Below, piece after piece: positions 1 through 4,494 of a stretch of 51,696 nt of DNA. Source of the DNA: a virus; IMG/VR virus record IMGVR_UViG_3300035670_000297, positions 1 through 51,696 of that record; one strand, 5' to 3'. The position numbers and the translations under genes are program-made. Numbering within the stretch: the first letter of the stretch is position 1; each line of letters starts with the position of its first letter. A model generated the notes under the pieces. It saw nothing but the letters and a program-made list of their open reading frames with translations. It was not told where the DNA came from and ran no database searches.

Positions 1-105
1 ACTCGCAACCACCTCAACCAGAAGGACGGTGGCCCCTCCGTCATTGCCACGTCCGACCTGTCAGACATCCGCAACTACCTCGACAACGCGAAGCGCAAGC
101 CATGA
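1..105 (+). CDS. C-terminal end of the small gene at 51336-51674 (duplicate of the window end)
   Basis: This partial reading frame ends in TGA at 103-105 and is the duplicated tail of the 112-residue gene described at 51336-51674. On the closed circle it is the same gene and should be counted once. Its stop overlaps the ATG of the next small gene (ATGA at 102-105), which suggests translational coupling. Confidence 0.85.
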   Translation, partial: TRNHLNQKDGGPSVIATSDLSDIRNYLDNAKRKP

Positions 106-127
106 TCGCCTTCGCATTCGGCTTCCT
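1..127. repeat. Terminal direct repeat, left copy (circle closure)
   Basis: Bases 1-127 are identical to 51570-51696. The repeat runs through the end of one small gene and into the next with no special structure, so it looks like the overlap of a circular assembly rather than an encapsidated terminal repeat. A length of exactly 127 matches a common assembler k-mer. The unique genome would be about 51,569 bp. A circularly permuted or physically circularised genome is inferred. Confidence 0.95.
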
Positions 128-203
128 CGTCTTCAGCCTCGCGTTCTGGCTCAACTGCGCCATGATCTCATGGTTCTTCAGACCACCCCGATCACGCAGA
201 TGA
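102..203 (+). CDS. Very small single-span membrane protein (33 aa)
   Basis: The ATG at 102 overlaps the stop of the preceding gene as ATGA and the frame closes with TGA at 201-203. The product begins MIAFAFGFLVFSLAFWL and is hydrophobic for about 26 residues, then ends in a short basic tail (RPPRSRR), the layout of a single-span inner membrane protein. No separate ribosome binding site is evident, so coupling to the upstream gene is inferred. The function is unknown; small phage membrane proteins of this kind are often holin accessories or host-takeover factors. Its shortness limits confidence. Confidence 0.5.
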   Translation: MIAFAFGFLVFSLAFWLNCAMISWFFRPPRSRR

Positions 204-230
204 GCAGACCCGCAGACACTTCAGTCCTCG

Positions 231-294
231 GGGCATGGATGGCCCCCGCCGGTGGCGGGGCCATCCAGCCCCTTGAGGAGCGCGTTGCTCCTCA
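231..294 (+). ncRNA. Structured leader, two hairpins (leader family, copy D)
   Basis: Two strong hairpins fill the gap before the gene at 343. The first, 237-266, pairs GGATGGCCCC with GGGGCCATCC plus inner CGCC/GGCG around a GGT loop. The second, 274-294, is a perfect 8-bp stem TGAGGAGC/GCTCCTCA closed by the loop GCGTT. The GCGTT loop and the CCCCCG element match the leaders at 50611 and 51250, so I treat this as a divergent member of that family. It could act as an attenuator, terminator or riboregulator. The run after it (GACTTGTTTCGTTTCT) is only moderately T-rich. Confidence 0.5.
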
Positions 295-342
295 GACTTG
301 TTTCGTTTCTTACTTCCATCAGATCTTCGAAAGGATCTAGAT

Positions 343-798
343 ATGCCTACCCCCAAGTTGTTCAGCACTGTCGTCAAGGCCAACAGCATCGTGACCGCCT
401 CGTGGCTCAAGGAGCCGGGCACCTACCTCATGACTCTCCAGTCCGTGAAGGAGACCACGACCGCCACGAGCGGCACGCCCTGCTTGCGCGTCACCTACCT
501 CACCTCCGACAAGAAGCAGATGGTGACCGACTCGGTCCTCTTCACGGACAACGGCATCATCGGCATCGAGAAGTACCTGCAGTCCGCCGGCATCGACCTC
601 AACGAACTCGGAGACGCCGAGGTCGAACTCTTCGATGTGGTCAACGACCTCAAGGGTCGCGAGTTCCAGGTCGTGACCGAGCGCATCGACGACGGACGCA
701 TCGTCGTGCGTGGCCTGCGTCAGCCTCAGGCTCGCAACCTCAAGGCGGTGGTCCGCACCAACGCCATCCAGCCCAGCGACGCGAAGAACGCTGGCTGA
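343..798 (+). CDS. Conserved phage protein, possible ssDNA-binding (DUF669-like) protein
   Basis: The 151-residue product starts at ATG 343 behind a good Shine-Dalgarno (AAGGA, 331-335). It has the feel of a small OB-fold-like DNA-binding protein: an early G-x-Y segment (PGTYLMTLQSV), a substrate-like strand (CLRVTYLTSD), an internal helix around GIEKYLQSAGID, and a late strand GREFQVVTERIDDGR. Similar spacing occurs in DUF669-type proteins that sit beside phage recombinases, and the gene at 12072 looks like a second such protein. The assignment is by resemblance only, with no diagnostic motif. It ends just before the inverted repeat at 820-859. Confidence 0.35.
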   Translation: MPTPKLFSTVVKANSIVTASWLKEPGTYLMTLQSVKETTTATSGTPCLRVTYLTSDKKQMVTDSVLFTDNGIIGIEKYLQSAGIDLNELGDAEVELFDVVNDLKGREFQVVTERIDDGRIVVRGLRQPQARNLKAVVRTNAIQPSDAKNAG

Positions 799-819
799 TC
801 CACTCACTACCACGGCCTC

Positions 820-859
820 TGTCCCCCCACGTCCATCGCTCGATCGGCGTGGGGGGACA
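820..859 (+). terminator. Perfect 12-bp inverted repeat carrying the GTCCCCCCAC motif in both orientations
   Basis: TGTCCCCCCACG at 820-831 is the exact reverse complement of CGTGGGGGGACA at 848-859, with a 16-base loop. It lies 21 bases after the stop of the gene at 343-798 and 33 bases before the next start. The hairpin would be very stable but lacks a T-tract, so it may be a Rho-independent-like pause, an mRNA stabiliser, or a double protein-binding site. It contains two exact copies of the motif scattered through this genome. Confidence 0.5.
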
Positions 860-892
860 TGCCTCTACTACCCCATACACACGGAGACACAC

Positions 893-1429
893 ATGCCACT
901 CTGCATTCCATACATCGACGATGAGATACGCCTCGTTCGCCAATCACGCGTCTCGCCCGCAGACCTTCGTCGCCTAGCCGGCGACCTAGGCATCGGCTCG
1001 AACGTGCCATGGGAAGTTGACATGCGAGACCACGCATTCACCGACCCATCGCCCGTCGCACGGGTAGACCGTGACTCAGTGGACACCCCCAACCTAGGCC
1101 GTCGCATCTGCGACGACGAGCGTTTGCTCCACCTCCGCCGGTACAACCGGATGCTTCGAGCATGGGCCGATAAGATCCTGCTCGACGCAGGCGAGGCAGA
1201 CCTCATCGCCTGGTCCACCGGTACCATCGCCGACTCGTTCCTCGTGCTCGGCCTCAGCCGTGCAGACGCACGTCGTATCATCCGACGCGAGCACAAGCGC
1301 AGCGAGATCGACGACTTGCCCGCACGATGCAAGGCCATGCGAGGCAAGCGATGGTCCAAGACCACACGTGATCGTGACTCCCGTTGGTTCACCCCGCACA
1401 ACTTCAGGAGGACACCCCGTGCCAAGTGA
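893..1429 (+). CDS. Unknown basic protein (178 aa)
   Basis: ATG at 893 follows GGAGA (883-887) at good spacing. The product is unrecognised. It is mixed in its first half and strongly basic in its last third, with an arginine- and lysine-rich stretch (ARRIIRREHKRS and later MRGKRWSKTTRDR) that suggests nucleic-acid contact. The frame overlaps the next gene by 11 bases (1419-1429), indicating one transcription unit. A role in replication or host takeover is only a guess from its place in the early rightward arm. Confidence 0.7.
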   Translation: MPLCIPYIDDEIRLVRQSRVSPADLRRLAGDLGIGSNVPWEVDMRDHAFTDPSPVARVDRDSVDTPNLGRRICDDERLLHLRRYNRMLRAWADKILLDAGEADLIAWSTGTIADSFLVLGLSRADARRIIRREHKRSEIDDLPARCKAMRGKRWSKTTRDRDSRWFTPHNFRRTPRAK

Positions 1430-1718
1430 GGCAGCACTCTCCGTCGTCTCTCTCCACCTGATCCCAGGCCAAGAACTTGTTCGGTCCTTGGACTCAAGCC
1501 ACCTTGCCTGCGTCAGCGATGGCAAGTGGAAGACCGGCTATCATCCAACCCAACAACTGATAGACGGCATCCTCAAGTGGAGACTTGAACGTGCCCTGAT
1601 CCAAGACGCACTCCCATTCCTCTCGTCCGACGAGCGAGAGTTCCTGATGACCGGGATCACACCAGCCCAGTGGAAAGCCCTGTTCCCTGAGCCAGCCACG
1701 CCGGCTGATCCCTACTGA
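1419..1718 (+). CDS. Unknown small protein (99 aa, GTG start)
   Basis: GTG at 1419 is chosen because AGGAGG at 1405-1410 lies eight bases upstream and no better start follows. The product begins VPSEAALSVVSLHL and contains a helical segment (LIDGILKWRLERALIQDALP) followed by EREFLMTGITPAQWKALFPE, resembling a small helix-turn-helix-like or regulatory protein. I do not recognise the family. A strong intrinsic terminator follows at 1734-1770, so this gene closes the 893-1718 unit. Confidence 0.65.
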   Translation: MPSEAALSVVSLHLIPGQELVRSLDSSHLACVSDGKWKTGYHPTQQLIDGILKWRLERALIQDALPFLSSDEREFLMTGITPAQWKALFPEPATPADPY

Positions 1719-1733
1719 TCCGTGTCTCTATGG

Positions 1734-1770
1734 CCCCTGGCTCCGCTTCCGTGGAGTCAGGGGTTTTTTA
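1734..1770 (+). terminator. Intrinsic (Rho-independent) terminator
   Basis: CCCCTGGCTCC (1734-1744) pairs with GGAGTCAGGGG (1753-1763) with one G-U pair around an 8-base loop, and TTTTTTA follows directly. It sits 15 bases after the stop of the gene at 1419-1718. This is the cleanest textbook terminator in the window and uses a bacterial-type mechanism, in keeping with transcription by host RNA polymerase. Confidence 0.9.
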
Positions 1771-1842
1771 TTCCACCGTCCCCCCATAGTTCCATCGGAG
1801 CTACCCCACAAACCAACATGCCCACGACCAAGACCCAGGCTT

Positions 1843-1868
1843 GCGGTGATTACACCGTTATTCACCGC
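1843..1868 (+). promoter_or_regulatory. Nested inverted repeats, candidate operator
   Basis: GCGGTGA (1843-1849) and TCACCGC (1862-1868) form an outer inverted repeat, and CGGTGATTACACCG (1844-1857) is itself a perfect 14-base dyad. The repeated half-site CGGTG/CACCG therefore occurs three times within 26 bases. It lies in the 294-base gap between the terminator at 1770 and the next gene, the expected place for a promoter and repressor site. A GC hairpin (CCGGCGC/GCGCCGG, 1923-1946) follows in the same gap, and AAGGAG lies at 1975-1980. No clear sigma70 hexamers were found beside it. Confidence 0.45.
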
Positions 1869-2012
1869 ATCCCCCACACCCACCCAGACAACAAGACGAG
1901 TAGCGTTTCATGTCGCCTGCGCCCGGCGCGCCTGCGGCGGCGCCGGTCTCCGGCTCTCACTCACCTCTTACCAGAAAGGAGCAACGATGCAGCTACCCAG
2001 CATCTACATCCC

Positions 2013-2285
2013 ATGCTCAGCAAGCAGCATGAACGTTCGTTCCGCACCTTCCTCCGTGCGGCACGCATGCGTGGTCAGCCTTGGATCACACTCGTCGATG
2101 CCACCACACCGGATGGCACATCATCCCCAGTCATCTGCATCCTAGGAGAAGACAATGCGGAGTCCATCCTCGTACCTTACGCGATGGTTGTATCGCCTAT
2201 CACCCGTCCGCTCCTCTCCTCCCTCGTCTACCCCGCCCACATCCAGCCCCTCATCTTCACCGGCAAACCCCCCGACAATCAATGA
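2013..2285 (+). CDS. Unknown small protein (90 aa)
   Basis: The frame shows strong C/G third-position bias and a protein-like sequence (PWITLVDATTPDGTSSPV, then AESILVPYAMVV), whereas the frame served directly by the AAGGAG at 1975-1980 (ATG 1987) gives a 53-codon serine- and histidine-rich shadow. ATG 2013 is the first start in the good frame but lies 33 bases from that Shine-Dalgarno, so translation may be coupled to the short ATG-1987 frame or begin at an unusual codon. The N-terminus is basic (KQHERSFRTFLRAARMR). Function unknown. Confidence 0.55.
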   Translation: MLSKQHERSFRTFLRAARMRGQPWITLVDATTPDGTSSPVICILGEDNAESILVPYAMVVSPITRPLLSSLVYPAHIQPLIFTGKPPDNQ

Positions 2286-2316
2286 CGCGACCGGCGACTT
2301 CGTCTGCCCGTTCCTC

Positions 2317-2412
2317 ATGCCCCAGTCCGAGGAGATGACCCCGCCCTACTACCTCGACGAAGATCCATCCGCCCCACTCACCGATCACTTCATCGACCAC
2401 CGCCATGACTAA
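2317..2412 (+). CDS. Possible short acidic peptide gene (about 31 aa)
   Basis: Between 2286 and 2404 the best coding signal is the frame giving MPQSEEMTPPYYLDEDPSAP and ending in TGA at 2412, with ATG at 2317. The same frame is open upstream (residues NDATGDFVCPFL) but lacks a usual start after the previous gene. The end overlaps the start of the glycosylase gene (ATG 2405). It is acidic and proline-rich. It could be a real small gene with an unrecognised start, so confidence is low. Confidence 0.3.
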   Translation: MPQSEEMTPPYYLDEDPSAPLTDHFIDHRHD

Positions 2413-3097
2413 GACTCCACTTCCTATCCTCCTCCCCGCACACCCGTCGTGCACCGAATGCGAGTTGCATTCAGGAGCCAGGAACCCAGGAGTCCCATCG
2501 GTCCACCTCCCTGAATCCCTGCCTTTCAGCAGAACCACACCCGTCGTTGCCGTTCTCGGCATGAATCCGGGGCTTCAGGAGGACAGGACCAATGCCCCAT
2601 TCGTCGGCCCATCCGGCCGCCTACTGCGTGACGTGTACCTGCGTGACATCACACCCAACGCTTGCGTCTTCCTGCTCAACACCGCACGCTGCTATACCCA
2701 CTCATCCTCCCCGCCCAAGCCCCGCCACTTTCGCGCCTGCTTTACCACCCACTCCTCACTCGACCTGACCTCCATCGCCGGCGACCTAGCCCACGACACA
2801 CCACGCATCCTGCTCTGCGCCGGCGCCCATGCCCTCTCCACCACCACCAAGTTCTGCGCCTCAAAGCCCTGGTCCTTGACCTCCGCCTTCACCCGGCAAG
2901 GTACACCCACCAACTTGTGGGGGGACTGGCAACTCTTCACCACCTTCCACCCAGCCGCAGTGCTCCGTGATCCCAACCTCCTTCACCCCGTTGCCGATCA
3001 CATGACACTCGTGCACGCAGCACTCACGGGGCAGATGCCTGTAGCATCCAGCCCTCTGCTCGTCCCTCCCTACCTACCACCGGAGGATCCATCATGA
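2405..3097 (+). CDS. Uracil-DNA glycosylase, family 4 type (Fe-S)
   Basis: This 230-residue enzyme would remove uracil from DNA and leave an abasic site for repair. It has the family motifs in order: C16-x2-C19 near the N-terminus, GMNPG-x2-ED at 52-60 (the G-E/N-x-P-G loop), PFVGPSGRLL at 65-74, LNTARC at 91-96, and the C-terminal TFHPAAVLR at 180-188. C96-x15-C112 completes a four-cysteine set with the spacing known for [4Fe-4S] family-4 enzymes. Phage copies are often labelled SPO1 DNA polymerase-related proteins. The next gene starts at 3094 (ATGA overlap). The catalytic water-activating residue appears to be Asn rather than Glu. Confidence 0.85.
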   Translation: MTKTPLPILLPAHPSCTECELHSGARNPGVPSVHLPESLPFSRTTPVVAVLGMNPGLQEDRTNAPFVGPSGRLLRDVYLRDITPNACVFLLNTARCYTHSSSPPKPRHFRACFTTHSSLDLTSIAGDLAHDTPRILLCAGAHALSTTTKFCASKPWSLTSAFTRQGTPTNLWGDWQLFTTFHPAAVLRDPNLLHPVADHMTLVHAALTGQMPVASSPLLVPPYLPPEDPS

Positions 3098-3480
3098 GTT
3101 CGTTCTCTCTCCCCGCTTCCTCGCTCGCCACATACGCCAGCTCGAAGAAGATCCCCACGTGGATCATCGCCATCACTCGGGTGCTCGAGGTGTTCAGCCA
3201 CGCTGAAGATCCATACGACATCAAGATCAACGGCTCATGCGACATCGCAACCCGGCCCCCCACCTACGTCCCATACGGTGACACCTCCGTGATGCTTCAC
3301 GATTCCTACGACGAGATCACGGACGTGGAGATCACGCTCATCTCTTGGTCAGGCGACTCGCACTCCGAGGTGGTCGCCCTACGCACCATCGAACCCGACA
3401 TCCTCAAGGCACTCAACCAGCTCGTCTCTTCCTACCTCGACAAGTATCCAGACGAGGTATCCGACGAGGACTACGAATAA
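3094..3480 (+). CDS. Unknown acidic protein (128 aa)
   Basis: ATG 3094 overlaps the glycosylase stop as ATGA, with GGAGG at 3082-3086 upstream. The product has a short helical start, two predicted strand segments (DIKINGSCDIATR, VEITLISWSGD), a helix (EPDILKALNQLVSSYLDKY) and a strongly acidic end (DEVSDEDYE). No known family is recognised. The tight operon position suggests an accessory role in replication or repair. Confidence 0.7.
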   Translation: MSSFSLPASSLATYASSKKIPTWIIAITRVLEVFSHAEDPYDIKINGSCDIATRPPTYVPYGDTSVMLHDSYDEITDVEITLISWSGDSHSEVVALRTIEPDILKALNQLVSSYLDKYPDEVSDEDYE

Positions 3481-3489
3481 GGAGAACCC

Positions 3490-3774
3490 ATGACCAAAGA
3501 ACCATCAAACCTTGACCTCGCACGTGAGGCAGCCACCCTACTGTCCAACATCAAGAGGGAGCATGCCCTCGTCATCAGTGCAGCAGAGGAGTCCAATGAC
3601 TTGTGGACTGCCAATGCAATCTCCAACTTGAAGGACGCGACTCACCGTCTCTCGGAGATTCTCTCCACCCTGATCTCCCGATCTGCAGGTGAGTGGGCCA
3701 CCGACCTGCTTCAGCACCAGATGTCCAAGGAGTTTCCCAACTGGCCACACCCAGGTGCCCACCCCTACCGCTAA
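3490..3774 (+). CDS. Unknown helical protein (94 aa)
   Basis: ATG 3490 follows AAGGAGAACCC, an excellent ribosome binding site, nine bases after the previous stop. The product is largely alpha-helical with heptad-like hydrophobic spacing through LAREAATLLSNIKREHALVI and ISNLKDATHRLSEILSTLI, suggesting a helical bundle or dimer. The end is proline- and histidine-rich. I do not recognise the family. Confidence 0.7.
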   Translation: MTKEPSNLDLAREAATLLSNIKREHALVISAAEESNDLWTANAISNLKDATHRLSEILSTLISRSAGEWATDLLQHQMSKEFPNWPHPGAHPYR

Positions 3775-3785
3775 CCTCCCCCGGT

Positions 3786-4001
3786 ATGAAGATCATTCCG
3801 AAGTCCCACCTTCGACCCATCTCCGACGGCTACTCACGACGCCAGACACCTGTCAACCCAACCGCCCCACTCCGCACCCAGCGTGAGGTGGCGACGATCC
3901 TCGGTCTCACCCCCGCCCAAGTCGCACACGCAGAGAGGCTCGCACTCCTGAAGATCCGCGCAGCCCTCTCGGCCTACGGCTACAACAAGGACACCACATG
4001 A
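3786..4001 (+). CDS. Stand-alone sigma-70 region 4-like helix-turn-helix protein (71 aa)
   Basis: Residues 31-61 read TQREVATILGLTPAQVAHAE followed by RLALLKIRAAL, matching the pattern of sigma-70 region 4.2: a leading hydrophilic helix, the G-L-T turn, the recognition helix, then the A-L-x-K-x-R segment. Only about 30 basic residues precede it, so there is no region 2 and the protein cannot be a full sigma factor. Region-4-like phage proteins can redirect host RNA polymerase or simply bind DNA. ATG 3786 is the natural start, but its ribosome site is weak, and the stop overlaps the next gene as ATGA. Confidence 0.65.
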   Translation: MKIIPKSHLRPISDGYSRRQTPVNPTAPLRTQREVATILGLTPAQVAHAERLALLKIRAALSAYGYNKDTT

Positions 4002-4285
4002 CCATCGAAGAGCTAAAGGAACTTGTACGCACAACTATTCTTGAACGTGATGCGGCTCGCGAGAGGATCGCCCGCATTATGGAAGGGCTCGAAGGCTGCT
4101 GCATGACCTGCGGGCCAGTCGGCTGGCGCAACCAGCAGATGGAACATGAGATTGCCACGCTCAAGGCCGAGCGGGACGAGGCCAGGCGGTGGTTCTGCCA
4201 GCATGTGGAACTGCCGCATGGAGGCGACGGAACAGGTTATGCAAAGGTACATGGATGGGACTGCTTCAAGGAGAACACCCCATGA
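3998..4285 (+). CDS. Unknown coiled-coil protein with Cys pair (95 aa)
   Basis: ATG 3998 overlaps the sigma-like gene's stop. The product has two heptad-like helical stretches (TIEELKELVRTTILERDAAR and MEHEIATLKAERDEARRWF) separated by GCCMTCG, a C-x2-C turn that could bind zinc or form disulfides. The C-terminal part has a further Cys. Phage proteins of this pattern (coiled coil flanking a CxxC turn) are common but uncharacterised. The end overlaps the next gene by four bases (ATGA at 4282). Confidence 0.65.
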   Translation: MTIEELKELVRTTILERDAARERIARIMEGLEGCCMTCGPVGWRNQQMEHEIATLKAERDEARRWFCQHVELPHGGDGTGYAKVHGWDCFKENTP

Positions 4286-4494
4286 CCCGCATTGCCGACT
4301 GCATTGACATCCTCACCAAAGCCGGATGGATCTACGAAGGCAGCACCAAGATCGAGGGCATCCGCTGCTACATCATGCGCAGGCGCAGCGATGGTGACCC
4401 TGCCGTCCAACAAGGCGTCATCTACTTCACTACCTACGGACTGCGACGTGAAGCAGAGAAGGAACTCAGCAAGCATGAAACTCATTTCGCTTGA
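4282..4494 (+). CDS. Unknown small protein (70 aa)
   Basis: ATG 4282 is preceded by GGAGA (4270-4274) and overlaps the upstream stop (ATGA). The product begins MTRIADCIDILTKAGWIYEG and resembles a small winged or RHH-like fold, with a helix, then strands (RCYIMRRRSD, VIYFTTYG) and a final helix. It overlaps the DNA polymerase start by 20 bases, indicating translational coupling. The family is unrecognised. Confidence 0.65.
   Translation: MTRIADCIDILTKAGWIYEGSTKIEGIRCYIMRRRSDGDPAVQQGVIYFTTYGLRREAEKELSKHETHFA

Noticed and set aside
1987-2145. 53-codon gene directly behind the AAGGAG at 1975
   Set aside because: It has the best ribosome site position but a Ser/His-rich shadow composition; the frame starting at 2013 has the coding bias. 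It may act only as a short upstream frame.
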